From positions 248,001-312,000 of the forward strand of contig JBAJFG010000400.1 in the NCBI GenBank assembly GCA_037903475.1: 64,000 bases of DNA, given 5' to 3'. Under the pieces are notes generated by a model. It was not told the origin of the DNA, searched no databases, and worked only from the letters and a program-made list of their open reading frames with translations. Position numbers and translations under genes: made by a program. Source of the stretch: Ancylostoma caninum. Lineage: Eukaryota; Nematoda; Chromadorea; Rhabditida; Ancylostomatidae. Below are positions 1 to 10,566 of this stretch, in pieces; the stretch's first letter is position 1, and every line of letters begins with the position of its first letter.

Positions 1-1
1 G

Positions 2-256
2 GGGGGGGGTGGTACAAAGGAAGAAACCACAACTCCACAAACAGAAATTGAAGTGGAAACCCTTTCAGTAAATATGGAGTAAGTAGGAAAACAAGGGAAA
101 TTCCTACTTGAGTCAGCTGGAGTCCTCGGCTCGTGCTGGATTTCTTCTTTCTTCAAAAAAAAATCCGAATCTTCTAGAGTGGACTTGAATGCTGAGGCGG
201 AATCTGAACCAGAGTTGTTCCGACCAATAGCAACCAAACAGCACACAGAACAATAG
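2..256 (+). pseudogene. possible coding fragment at the left edge, broken by a stop
   Basis: One reading frame runs from the window edge to a TAG at 254-256 and is interrupted only by a TAA at 80-82. The first part is rich in Thr and Glu (reads KEETTTPQTEIEVETLSVNM). The second part has a short hydrophobic stretch followed by KKKSESSRVDLNAEAESEPE. The composition looks protein-like, but I recognise no family. The interrupting TAA overlaps a good donor sequence (GGA|GTAAGT at 77), so the stop could lie in an intron, yet no acceptor restores the downstream frame cleanly. It may be the decayed 3' end of a gene that starts outside the window. Confidence 0.25.
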
Positions 257-631
257 TAGCCGCGAATTGAGTGCAGATAACCACGGCTCCAACTAGGGGT
301 GCCAAACCACCTCAAACTTGGGTAATTAAGCCTTTATTACCTCTAAAATAATACGAAACTAACGATACGACTAAAAGGTAACATGCGAAATATTCATACT
401 TCAGTATCAGTTAAATCATTGCCTGAGGAGATGCACAAAAAACAATCTGAAGCAACTCGTATAAAGTGAGGATAAGCAAAAAAAGGAACGATGAGTAAAT
501 CATACTTCTTCATAAACAAAATGAGAAACAACTTCTATCAAAACCTATAATGCAAAAGAGAAACAAAACTAAACTACGTGTACCTTCCTTGGTTAGAGGA
601 GCTTCAACTATAAGGGATGATCAAACTCAAA

Positions 632-830
632 CTAAAGATGAGAAAAAACGGATAAATAAAAGAAAATAATAATAGAAAATACGAATGTTGCCGCAAGAGA
701 AAACAAGGAAATTCGAATGATGGCAGGAGTCCTCTTCTCGGGGCGGTACCCCTCTCCCGGCGGGAACCGTTTCCCGCGCTTCTTTTTTGATCTAGATCTA
801 GTGCGCGGTTCGCGCACAGAAGTATTCTTT
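632..830 (-). CDS. possible short basic exon followed by a hydrophobic stretch
   Basis: On the minus strand an open frame begins with an Arg/Ser/Lys-rich segment (RTRSRSKKKRGKRF) and a Pro/Gly segment. It ends in about 25 hydrophobic residues and a TAG. The hydrophobic end is encoded by a pyrimidine-rich tract finishing CTTTAG, which is also what an intron 3' end looks like, so the true exon may stop near the Ile-Arg codons. No product is recognised and no partner exon was found. Confidence 0.15.
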
Positions 831-953
831 GCTATTGCGTTTGGGATGCTCGAGTAGGAAAAACATCAATTCGCCATCATTCGGCTAGTTCTGCCCCGAA
901 ATCTCGAGGAAAAATTCCTCGCTTAATTTTTGTCTAGGAGGGTCTATAGTGGG

Positions 954-1176
954 TCCGAAACGACGAGTCCGCCCACGCACGCGGGGATCGAGAAGCTGCC
1001 ACGTTTGCCAGCGCTCCACGTCATCATCCCCGATCTGCGTATCACGTTTCATCGTTATCTTCATGGTATTGACCAATGATTTGGCTGTGACGTGGACGAC
1101 GTGGCAGCCAACAGCATCCGTCGTAGCCGCGCCGCCTCTCGATCCTTGCGTGCGTGGGTGGACTCGTCGTTCCGGA
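954..1176. mobile_element. foldback MITE, about 223 bp
   Basis: The two ends are inverted copies of each other. The left arm starts TCCGAAACGACGAGTCC at 954. The right arm, read on the minus strand from 1176, starts TCCGGAACGACGAGTCC, and both continue with CACGCACGC and GGATCGAG. The inner parts also pair (GCTGCCACG near 992 against CGTGGCAGC near 1103). The whole unit can fold on itself and has no coding capacity. Any open frame crossing it is incidental. Confidence 0.75.
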
Positions 1177-1183
1177 TAGACAA

Positions 1184-1408
1184 TATTAGCTCACAGAGGG
1201 CGCCCGATCCGACTTTGTCCGCAACTACGACCTCATCATTTTCGGCCAACTGATCTATGTATTGCACTTTTTTGATCTGAATAGGGTGTGATTCCTTCTA
1301 CTCTTATGTTCCCTACAGCCATTCGCTAAAATATCCTTCCAGACGCATTCTGAGGGGAAAGTCGTAATTGCAGACAATGTCGGATCAGGCGCCTTCTGTG
1401 AGCTAATA
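1184..1408. mobile_element. second foldback MITE, directly abutting the first
   Basis: The left arm begins TATTAGCTCACAGA at 1184. The right arm, read on the minus strand from 1408, begins with the same 14 bases. Both run on through GGCGCC, GATCCGAC and a TTGTC-GCAA-TACGAC segment with few mismatches, giving arms of about 48 bp. A diverged relative lies at 6169-6393. Noncoding. Confidence 0.7.
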
Positions 1409-1627
1409 GACCATATATATATGTACATATCTACTGTAACCCTACAAAAATTGAGTTAGAAATACCCCCCCCCCCCCCGGGTGAGCTTTAGATTAATTTT
1501 TTTCCGTCGAAATTTTGGAGCAGCACTAGACAGTTGAATAGTGCCTCTATTCCTGATAAGTATCTTTCTAGTGAGGCTATTTTGCACTGTTTCAACTTTT
1601 GCAATCTTTTTTCTTGTGGGGCGCGTG

Positions 1628-1690
1628 TGGCGCAGTGACAAGAGGCTAGCCGCGCACGCACACGGTCGATCTTTCGGTCCGGGGTTGGTG
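1628..1690 (+). repeat. tRNA-derived SINE-like head (weak)
   Basis: TGGCGCAGTGACAAG at 1628 fits a pol III A box, and a degenerate B-box-like GGTCGATC follows about 36 bases later. The same A-box spelling occurs at 5844 with a perfect B box. There is no cloverleaf, so this is at best a SINE head or tRNA relic. Confidence 0.3.
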
Positions 1691-1974
1691 AATTGGTATA
1701 CCAGAGGAGTTCGGTAGGGTGAGGCGCTGACTTTGTAGGACGCCCTCCCCAAGTCATTGCACACAGCACCCCTACGTTTCTCAGATCAACTATGTACAGA
1801 GAACTCCTAACGGACGCAGTCAAGAGTCAGCACCGCGGCGCGGCTCTCTTGGGCAGAGTCACGGGAGCTCAGCATAGTGTGCGCCTGCGTCTCTGCCCAT
1901 GAGAGCCGCGCAGCGATCTCGACTCTTGTCCACGTACGTTTGGAGTTCCCTATATATTCATACATTCGAGCGTT

Positions 1975-2240
1975 TGGAGCGCCGGTGAACTCGCCCACTT
2001 TTGGCCAATCTCAGACATTCAGGCGTTTGGAGCGCCGGTGAACCCGCCCACTTTGAGCCGGTGCAGGTTTCGAGCAGGTAGTCGCGTGTGGAGCAGAAAT
2101 ACCTGCTGAAGGTGCGGAGAGAGCAGCAAAACATGATGTTGTTCGCATGAGGCAGGGTACATGCAGATTAACCTGCACTTCGTTTTCATGGCGTCGCGCA
2201 CGCGAGGGAGATTTGAAACTCTGAAGTGATGCCGGTTGGA
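1975..2240. repeat. dispersed repeat, copy A
   Basis: A GC-rich block contains GGAGCGCCGGTGAACCCGCC, CTGCTGAAGGTGCGGA and CATGAGGCAGGG followed by a CAG-ATTAACCTGCAC segment. The same words in the same order occur at 13790-13985, and their upstream half also occurs at 15030-15150. Inside, GCGCCGGTGAAC with a following CGCCCACTTT segment is duplicated in tandem (about 1978 and 2029). It lies just before the first exon of the gene at 2328. Confidence 0.65.
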
Positions 2241-2327
2241 AGTGACTTCGTAAAGGTGAGACCCTAAGGTTCATTTTCTAGGTGTCTCGTGTGATGGTTC
2301 TCAGCTTATACTAGTTTCAGAGAAAGA

Positions 2328-5300
2328 ATGGAAGGAACCGTAATGGACATCCTGGTGCGAAATGACAGGCAGCGTTGGATGTCCTGCACAACATCTGGTG
2401 CTACAAGGAGGTTGAGGTATATTTTGAAGCGGCGGTTTTTTGACTCTCAGTGACGTTTTATGGGCTTGTACGTTTTGATGAACATAGTCTAATTGGAACA
2501 ATGTGTTAGCTTCTGCATATCTCTGTTCTTTGTGCCATTCGCAGAGTTTGCATCTGGAAGGATGTTCATTGAGCGATGGTGACATCGCTGAAGTCGCCTT
2601 TGAAGCTCCCAGTGTGCGGTACGTGTGCATGAGGAGCAACTGTCTCCGTTCGCCATGGAAACACCTGGCCGAAAAGTTCCCCAACATGGAGGAACTGGAT
2701 TGCAGAGGGTGAAATTTCAAATGGAGTAATGATTCTTTTTTTCGTGAGGTGGGAGTTCCCAAGACTGCTGACGTCACTTTTCCGAAAGTTCGAATTCTTC
2801 TTATATGCGGAGGGTGAACCCATCGAATTGTCTTATTGCACTTCTTATAAAAGGCGAGATACTGCATGTTTTCAGGAAAGAAGATGTGCTGCGCTGTATG
2901 TTCCCACTTCTGGAGCGTCTGAACAATGCGCCGATGGAGACACACGAGACAGAGGAGGGGGACGTCCCGAGTGACAGTGTGGGCCACATTACCTATTTGG
3001 TTGATTTTGCTGACCTACAGGTGTAATCTATCATTTACATTTCTAAGAGCGGCATGAGGATTGGAGCTCGTCAGCCTCGGAAATTGATTCGAGTGGGTCA
3101 AATGAAGAAATCTTGGACGTTATGAGATAAATATTTGCACTTTTCAAGGCAATAAAAATTCAAATGCATTTATCTTTCGTGGTTCGTTTCGGATTCGTTC
3201 TGGACTATTTCATATCTATGTGATGTTGGTACGAAAGTGAAACATTCTGAATTGCCTTGAAATTGAAGGGATTCGGTTGTGACGCCATGTACCCTTCCCC
3301 ACCGAAGAAAAGAGGGAGGTCTATACGAGAGATACAGAGTATGTCTTGCAAATCTGACGTCTTTATTGGATGCCACTGCTTAATGGCATTTGGCTTTCTC
3401 CCGGAAGGAAGGAGGAATAAAAAATGAACGATTCCGAAACATTCGGCGTACTTCGTGTAGTTACAGAAAAAGCGTCTCACAACACATCTCAGTATGCCAC
3501 CTATTTCGAAATTCTCTTCAAGCGGTCTTGGTTTGTTAATTTCCATCCATAAAGTGTCGCATCATTTCAGAATGCATGTCACGCATTGCGTTGGCTTACC
3601 CATGTTTATGTGGGTCGCGGGACGAAGAATTGGGAGATGTACAACTTCCACATCCAGCTGATTCGCCGGATGTGGCAACGGAAAACGAGGAACCTCGATA
3701 CGTCTTGCCAACCGAAGTCGAGCGACCGCAACCCGTCTCCTTCCGTTTAGGTGAGTCTTTTTGATGCTAATGCCATTCTGATACAGTTAATTATCTTTCA
3801 TTCCTACTTCCTTCCATTTTCGCACTGGATAGTTATTCACGATTTTGGGAAAGAAAACGAAAAACTATTTCGAATCTTCTTGTGCGGCGTTGCCGATGAT
3901 TGAAACGCATTGTAGATTCTCGACAGAACGTCAGTCGCTATGAACACACAAAATATTTCTTTTGTGCAAATTACGATCAGTCTTTAGCTACCGGTAGAAG
4001 TGTGTGCTCAAATGCGAACTGTCGGATTGAGGGGTAAGTCATTTTTAACATTTGTCAATTCCCTGCAAAAATTCGCTTTGTAGGATAACTCCAAAACGAA
4101 CGAAGCAATTGAAGAGAACATCAGTACATCTGGTTAGTATCTTCCCACAGTTGCGGCTTATTCTGAACAGGGAAAGTGTCATTTTTGTCTACGGTCACGC
4201 TTCTGTACATGCGAACGGTGTAGGTGTATCTCTCCATTGTTGGTATTTTGTTGTTGACCTGCAGTGCAGTAGTTTTGCAGCCCATCACAAATATTCGGAG
4301 AGATGTTTTCCATTTCCCTGTATATAAGGAAGGTATAGAAACGTGTCAAGAGTTTCAGAACCATAGCATCGTTGTAGTTTTGATCCCGGATTGCTTCAAG
4401 TCGATGACGACGGTCTCAGACAAGAACTACGCAACACTAACAGCCATTTCAAGAACATGTTTGCGATCACCCTTCCGTAAAACGCCAAATTCACAGCCAA
4501 TAATCTCAAGGACGATTGGATTATTCCGGCAATGGCGCCATTTAAGGTGAACACCTCAGCAACTGTATTTATAGGGAACATAAATTACAATCATTACCAC
4601 AGAGTGTCTCTTTGAAAAAGCTGATGGATAAGTGGAAACAGTCGAGCAGAGTTAAGGAGGATCAGCACGCCGTGTGTGTCGTCGATTTCTTGAGATTCTA
4701 CTTGCTTCGAGTGAGTCGTCTACCTAGATAGGGTGAATAAGCCTAGATTCTTCCGGACAGGCAACGGATCCTGTAGAGGCTGTTCAAAGTTATGAATGCA
4801 GGCAATCTGGGGGATGGGCAAAAAATGAAAACTTAAAAAATATTCCCGAGGAAATTGTTTCCGTCATAATCGGTAGATGTTTTTTTTGTCATGGACATTT
4901 CTATTAGTTGTCCCAACTTGTCCTTTTAGATTGTCTAATGGAAGGTTTTGGCATGGGGCAGCCTGAACTTCTTATGGATGCCGATGTATTGAAGGAAGCC
5001 CCTACTAGGTACCAATACTCCATCTCATCACTTATTTTTTACCTTCTAAAAAGGATGAACATCTGTCATCTCTGGTTTCAGTTTTTGGATCGAATTGGGA
5101 GCCACCGACGAGGCGCGCAAGCTGGCCCTGAATAAAAGAAAAGATTCGCGTGTGAAGTGGGCTGCGAAATGCCGAAGTTTATTGGGCCGGGTCATGTACG
5201 TTTCTTTCTACTCTCCGATTCTCCGCCTTTTATTTGCTATCAACTGTTTTACTTTAAGGGCAGACATAGGAGGATACAAGACAGCGAACGATAAGCTCGT

Positions 5301-5404
5301 TCCACCTACGGTGAGGGCAACTAGAGATGCTTTCCCTATATTCCCGCATTTATTTCGGCCATTTTCAGAAACGCCGCACTCTTCATCCCGTTTGTGGCGA
5401 CTAG
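2328..5404 (+). CDS. multi-exon gene, unrecognised protein (about 16 exons)
   Basis: Proposed exons: 2328-2410, 2547-2708, 2876-3020, 3571-3750, 3833-3888, 3927-4033, 4084-4132, 4151-4217, 4270-4332, 4497-4546, 4603-4710, 4761-4872, 4930-5008, 5082-5195, 5259-5310, 5369-5404 (TAG). Introns are mostly 18-170 bases with GT..AG ends, and reading phase carries over every junction except 3020 to 3571, where a small exon is probably missed. The ATG at 2328 follows TAGTTTCAG by 7 bases, which fits a spliced-leader acceptor. The N-terminus is LRR-like (SLHLEGCSLSDGDIAE, FPNMEELDCRG). The middle has Cys pairs (PCLCGSR, FFCANYDQS, VCSNANCRIEG) and an acidic, Pro-rich part. The C-terminal third is helical and charged (SLKKLMDKWKQSSR, ELGATDEARKLALNKRKD) and ends LHPVCGD. 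About 470 residues. I know no matching family. Exon 3833-3888 has a weak donor, and 4497-4546 was chosen on phase. Confidence 0.65.
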
Positions 5405-5843
5405 ATCACCGCTGCGATTGCTCAATGGTCATGAAGTGATCAATAACCACTTACTTGCCATGTCCGCTCACCCACGCTCTCGATGCTGAACTTGGTTTTT
5501 TTAAAGTCTGCTCCTGCCTCCGAAGTATGGGCCCGTAGTAAACCCTCCTCAGCCGAGATCTGCTGAAGAAAAAGTCAGTCTAGCATCGTTCTCAGATAAG
5601 CGATCTCAGACGATATCCAGCGCGGTTCGATTGATATGATCACTACGTAGATCACTGGCTGGTCCTCATTTCGTCTTTCTTGTATTCTTCCCGTGTGCTC
5701 ATGTTATACTGCAACACTGTTTCTTCCTTTTGTTCATCGCGATGAATACTCGTTGTCTGGTTCACTACCAGCTTAAGCGAAAACCACCTCACTCCGTACT
5801 GGGCTGACATCACCTCAACCATGAACATCACTAGTAGTGTACG

Positions 5844-5898
5844 TGGCGCAATGATAAGCTCCTTACCAGTGACAAAGTCGGTACAGGGTTCGAAACCC
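5844..5898 (+). repeat. tRNA-like / SINE pol III promoter
   Basis: An A box, TGGCGCAATGATAAG at 5844-5858, and a perfect B box, GGTTCGAAACC at 5887-5897, are separated as in a tRNA gene. The T-stem (GGG..CCC around the TTCGAAA loop) forms. I could not fold a convincing acceptor and anticodon arm, so this is more likely a tRNA-derived SINE head or tRNA pseudogene than a working tRNA. Confidence 0.45.
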
Positions 5899-6168
5899 GA
5901 TCGCATCTGTAGTTTTGCAAACAACCAAGTCTTTGGCGTGAGAAAGTATTTTGTGCATCGAATGTGATTGAAAATGCAACGTGGCATTGGGAGCAGTTCC
6001 ATGATGCCATATAAATGCTAATGAAGAGGTGCGACCTAACTCGCATACTACTGTACTTAACTACAACGATAACGCTGATGCCATTGGGATGTGTGGATGC
6101 GTAGACGATTCGATTGCTATGTTATCCATAAATAGTTTTAGGGCGCACAATCACTGGACTAAACTATG

Positions 6169-6393
6169 CTCTGTCAGCTTAGTGAGTGCACCAGGGTAGC
6201 CTTTGTCTGCAATTACGACTTTGTCCGCAGAATGCGTCCGGAAGGAGATTTCACTAAATGGCAGTCGGGAAACATCAAAGTGGAAGAAGTCACACCACAT
6301 GCATATCAAAAAGGCGTAAAAGTTGACCAAAATCGTGATGCGGTCGTAATTGGGGCCAAAGTCTAACCAGGTGTCATCTCTGAGCTAACAGAC
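6169..6393. mobile_element. diverged relative of the 1184-1408 foldback MITE
   Basis: The left end reads CTCTGTCAGCTTAGTGAG and then GTCTGCAATTACGAC. The right end, read on the minus strand from 6393, gives CTGTTAGCTCAGAGATGACA and then CCAATTACGACC. The arms match each other and the 1184-1408 element with more mismatches. Noncoding. Confidence 0.5.
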
Positions 6394-6399
6394 TCTACT

Positions 6400-7780
6400 T
6401 TCCTTTATCTCGAGAATTGTGGTGTCAAGACGGTGCAAGTTTCATAGAATTGGGACCATTGTTCAGAGACCGAGACACTCAAAATCTCGGCTATAAAATT
6501 ATCAGGAGTGTTGCCTTTAACACACCGCGGACCGAGCACATTTTTGCATGGCGAGCGCGGTTGGCCAGAGGGCATTTTTCTGATAATTCACCATTTACAC
6601 CACCTGACCACAGTGGAAAGCTTTATGGACATGAAGAGCACATTTCGTGATGTGCCATATGCATAAGGTGGCCACGCTCGGGCGAAACGGCGCAATGTTT
6701 TAAGGCTGCCGGCATTCTCCCCCAGTACAACAAAGTAAAACAAAGTAACAAACTAAAACTCTATTATATAGCCGTAAACAATGAGGAATAATTGGAAAAC
6801 ATGAATTCAAAACTCTACACTATACCAGTTTAACACCGTAACAACAGAATCTCTAAAAGAGACAGTATGCTATAAACTCATAATAAACCCAGCAACACAA
6901 CAGTGACAAAGCCACGTAGCCAACATCTCCACCATGTCAAAGACATCAATAGGAAAAATCATGAGTTAGCAGACGAATGATCCGTTCATGGAGATCCTCA
7001 ATCGATACTTTATAAGCATTCCTTCAAAACCAGCAAATGTTTCAGACAACCAGCTCTGGTGCAGGGCTGTAATGAAACAAAGTGGTACTACTAGAACAGA
7101 AAAAAAAACTTTTACGCTAACCTTTCATACAAATTAGTGTGAGCACCCCAAATCAGATTTCACAGCGCTGGTGAGATCCCGCATAAGCACACATGTTTGT
7201 TGTTTTCAGCCAAGAAATCGATTGAAATTGAATGTTTCTGTTTGACAGCCTTAATAAGTCAGCAAACGTACCTCGAAGAACTAATAAAACGTGAGCCATG
7301 AAGAAAAAATAAACAGACCTTTTTCATTTCGATTAACAGCTCTCGCATTACATCCCTTGTACTTCCGACAGGGAATTTGGTGAGGTGAAACAACTGTCGC
7401 TCCGCGTCTATTAGTGCTTGACATTCCGGGGCAAAAATGGACTAGAAAGCATAGAAAACCTCTCCTTTAACCTTTGAATGATTTTAGCATACACCGCACA
7501 ACGATTGGAATAAGCTGCAAGGTCTGTCAATAAAGAAATGGTAGTTTAAACGCAACGTCCCATAATGGGCAAGACTTTGTCCTTTGCATCGTGGCAAAAC
7601 TTGAAATTCATAATTTATTATGCAAAACACAATGGGTGAGCGCGTGTGAAAGAGCGAAGAAGTAAGGATTTCGAGCAATCGTGTGTGTCAAGGCTGAGAT
7701 CAGTTTCATGTAGATAGCAAATGTAACAAATGCAAACAAGAAAATCCTAGTAGCTTGAAAAGAACTGCAATACTATGGAC
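6400..7780. other. unassigned DNA
   Basis: AT-rich sequence with no convincing exon, repeat or RNA gene. Short open frames here have no protein-like composition or splice context. Confidence 0.4.
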
Positions 7781-7784
7781 TCAC

Positions 7785-8470
7785 ATCTTTTTTCTTGACC
7801 ATCGCTGACGAAACATAGACAGCTCCATAGACAGGTTTCTCGATCTTCGAATTCGTGAAGTATCCATCTTCTGAGAATAAGGAAGAGCATTTCTGAAGCG
7901 ATGGAAGGAGCAACTGGGATACCTCGGGCTTGAGTCCAGCTGAAGTAGAAAGAAATTGTGTCAATAATGCTGAGGAGGTCATTTGATGCTCTGAACATGA
8001 TAACCGTATTTGTTTTGTACTGTAGCCCCGTTTTTGCGTGACTGCTATGACAAGCGGGAAGTAAAATGAGGCAAAATACCAATTTCGGCGGGGAAATGGC
8101 AATAACATTAGGACCAGCCTAGTTAAATGTGGCTACCATACCAAACGGACGATACTCGTGCTCATCCAAATCAACATTATTTCACTTCCTATTGTTATTT
8201 TCTTTATAAACACAGGGTTACGGTATGAAATGAGAACGATTTTAGTGATTAAGGCATCAGATAACCAATCCAAATGAAGCACGAAAAGCTCGGCGAGAAG
8301 AAGCGCTAAATGGCAAGAAATAGTAACCAGTGGCAAAGATGTTTCAAGACGCATAAAGGTTTTTCCTTTCAACTAACCGTAAAACCATATTAGTTACAAC
8401 TTGTGAACCGCAGGACTCGGCACCTCACCAACTTTCGTACCCATTTCAATAGTGGATCATTCGACTTCAC
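7785..8470 (-). CDS. partial minus-strand gene, three exons seen, product unknown
   Basis: Reading on the minus strand: exon 8470-8429 (VKSNDPLLKWVRKL; acceptor TTTTTAG, donor GTGAGG), exon 8372-8328 (LKGKTFMRLETSLPL; donor GTTACT) and exon 7939-7785 (from GLKPEVSQLLLPSLQ to SSAMVKKKD; acceptor CTACTTCAG, donor GTGAGT). The first two join in phase. The third needs one extra base, so an exon or an alternative boundary is missing between 8328 and 7939. The peptides have ordinary globular composition. The start, the end and the family are not identified. Confidence 0.45.
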
Positions 8471-8559
8471 CTAAAAACAAAAGAAATACATTAAGAGCCA
8501 GCTGGGTGGCACATTTTGTAAAAATTGACGATAGACCGAGCACGGAAGTAAAAGTTGTT

Positions 8560-9580
8560 GTCATTAAAGTTGCGAAAGCAGATTTTTCATTGATAGTTTC
8601 ACTCTAGAAGGATAAAAACATGTGAAAAACTCCACATCACACGCGGAGGCGTGAAACTGCCTCTGCACCTTATAGGCGCCATTTAAAACGCTTGTGGTGC
8701 ATTTTTTGCTGTTCAGGAGACGCAACTCTACACCATCTGAGAAAAGTTTTAAGTTGCTCCGCAGCAACTTAAAACCATTCAGCCAACACTCTCCTCAAAA
8801 AGAATGCTATTTCTCATCGCTGACCAAAATTTTGAGTGTTGGCTGAAAACCAGGCTGAAAGAGTCAGCCTGACTCTAAGATTGTTCTCAGATGAGATCCA
8901 TCTTTCAGATGTGCTTCCACATTTCAATGTGCGAGTGATGAATTTCTCAGACGATGTCCTGATTATCCAGAAGAGTCACTCAGCTCAGATGATCCGAGCT
9001 GAGTGAGGGTTTACTACTAGAGCTATGTTGCGCTCCTGCCGCTCTACATTGATATCAATTTCCTTATGTTATGATGCCTTTTATATCATGCCGGTTTACT
9101 TGGTGCCATTTTTTGCATACTTGTGTTGTGTTTTCGCTATATTTTTGGATTCACTACGTTGTGTTTCTATCCTACGTGAGTATGAAAGCTCTTATTGTCC
9201 CGATGCAACTGAAGATCTTACTTCTTCTTAATTGGCAGTTCATGTGTGTGTGTGTGTGTGTGCACGAGAACCAGCCACCAAAAACGGGAAATACCTACAC
9301 CATTGTGTTCAGCGCGTCGAGTTATGTACGAAAATGTGGTAAATTTTGATTTTTACCTTGAATTAGAGGTGTTTCGGGCCACGCCAGTCATGTTCAGACA
9401 TGTTAATGTCCGACTGTTGTTTTCATCACAGTCGGAATGAATGAGACAGGCCTGTGATTACAGAACCGTATAAAAGGAGAGAGACGGATAGGTTGCCTTT
9501 ATAACGAAGAGGAGGAACGAGGCGGACGAGGAACGACGAGGATGAGGATTAGGCCTTAGTGTAGTGTTAGAGGTGGGCTG
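8560..9580. other. unassigned DNA with a GT microsatellite
   Basis: No supported exon. A (GT)9 run lies at 9244-9262. The stretch 9520-9580 is purine-rich and leads into the minisatellite. It may belong to the Helitron-like element whose 3' end is at 10519, because a (GT)n run also lies just upstream of the second minisatellite (38634-38647). Confidence 0.4.
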
Positions 9581-9584
9581 GGGG

Positions 9585-10265
9585 TGTGATAAGGATGCTC
9601 CGGCGTCGAAAAGGGGGGAAACGCCTGGGGTCGGGTCCAACGATGTGATAAGGGTGCGCCGGCGTCGAAAAGTGGGGAAAAGCTTGGAGTCGGGTCCAAC
9701 GGTGTGATAAGAGTGTGCCGGCGTCCAAAAGTGGGGAAACGCCTGGGGTCGGGTCCAACGGTGTGATAAGGGTGTGCCGGCGTCGAAAAGTGGGGAAACG
9801 CTTGGAGTCGGGTCCAACGGTGTGATAAGGGTGCGCCGGCGTCGAAAAGGGGGGAAACGCCTGGGGTCGGGTCCAACGGTGTGATAAGGGTGTGCCGGCG
9901 TCCAAAAGTGGGGAAACGCCTGGAGTCGGATCTAATGGTGTGATAAGGGTGTGCCGGCGTCGAAAAGGGGGGAAACGCCTGGAGTTGGGTCCAATGGTGT
10001 GATAAGGGTGCGCCGGCGTCGAAAAGTGGGGAAAAGCTTGGGGTCGGGTCCAACGGTGTGATAAGGGTGTGCCGGCGTCCAAAAGTGGGAAAACGCCTGG
10101 GGTCGGGTCCAACGGTGTGGTAAGAGTGCGCCGGCGTCCAAAAGTGGGGAAACGCCTGGAGTCGGATCTAATGGTGTGATAAGGATATACAAGCGCTCAA
10201 AAGTGGAGGAACCTTCGGAGACAGGTCCTAACGGTAAGCTAAGGGTACACCGGTGTTCAAGCCCA
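9585..10265. repeat. minisatellite 1, 59-bp unit, about 11 copies
   Basis: TGTGATA recurs at 9585, 9644 and 9703 and onward every 59 bases. Each unit holds AAGGGTGCGCCGGCGTC, AAAAGTGGGGAAACGCC and GGGTCGGGTCCAACGG with few changes; the last unit or two near 10180-10265 decay. The unit length is not a multiple of three and lacks stops on the minus strand, so all three minus frames stay open for 110-180 codons. Those frames are artefacts. The unit is related to the minisatellites at 38705 and 42480. Confidence 0.9.
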
Positions 10266-10519
10266 ATCCCTGTTTGCACTTACTCAGTCAATTTTTACTA
10301 TTCCGTCAAACACACCGAAATGCGTTACCACAAATTGTTGGAAAGGAGCTGCCCATACTGGGTCAATGGTTCTATGAACCGCGATAAACAATACTTCTGT
10401 GTGGATAGTGTTTGTTCATCCACCTGCACCAATCTTATCTGAAGACAATGAAAATATGCGAGCGAAGCGAGCACGAAAAGAAGCCTGGGAGTCCGGCGTC
10501 AGCCGGACGATCAGGCTGG
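9585..10519 (+). mobile_element. Helitron-like element, 3' end (5' end not placed)
   Basis: The 3' end has a 7-bp-arm hairpin, GTCCGGCGTCAGCCGGAC at 10491-10508, then seven bases, then CTGG at 10516-10519 and a T. Known Helitrons end in a hairpin followed by CTRR and insert before T, so this fits. The same terminus occurs at 40028-40056, and the similarity of the two copies stops exactly after CTGG. Upstream both share GCGAG-GAAGCGAGCA. No Rep/helicase is present, so it would be non-autonomous. It contains minisatellite 1. Confidence 0.55.
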
Positions 10520-10552
10520 TAAAAACTTATTTCGAAGTGATATTTGTTTGGT

Positions 10553-10566
10553 TATGCTAGCATCTA
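10553..10566. repeat. target-site duplication, left copy
   Basis: TATGCTAGCATCTA here is identical to 13581-13594, on the other side of the RTE element. It lies 33 bases after the Helitron-like terminus at 10519. Confidence 0.85.

Noticed and set aside
3571..3750. Alternative frame of this exon (reads GTKNWEMYNFHIQLIRRMW), which would join exon 2876-3020 at phase 0
   Set aside because: It ends in a TAG exactly at the donor, whereas the chosen frame continues in phase into the next three exons. The price is an unexplained phase gap at 3020-3571.
5844..5898. Functional tRNA gene
   Set aside because: A and B boxes and a T stem are present, but acceptor and anticodon arms could not be formed; kept as a SINE-like or tRNA-derived feature.
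9458..10279. Four overlapping minus-strand frames of 115-181 codons rich in Pro, His and Thr
   Set aside because: They are translations of the 59-bp minisatellite in different frames. The period is not a multiple of three and the unit lacks minus-strand stops, so openness carries no coding information.
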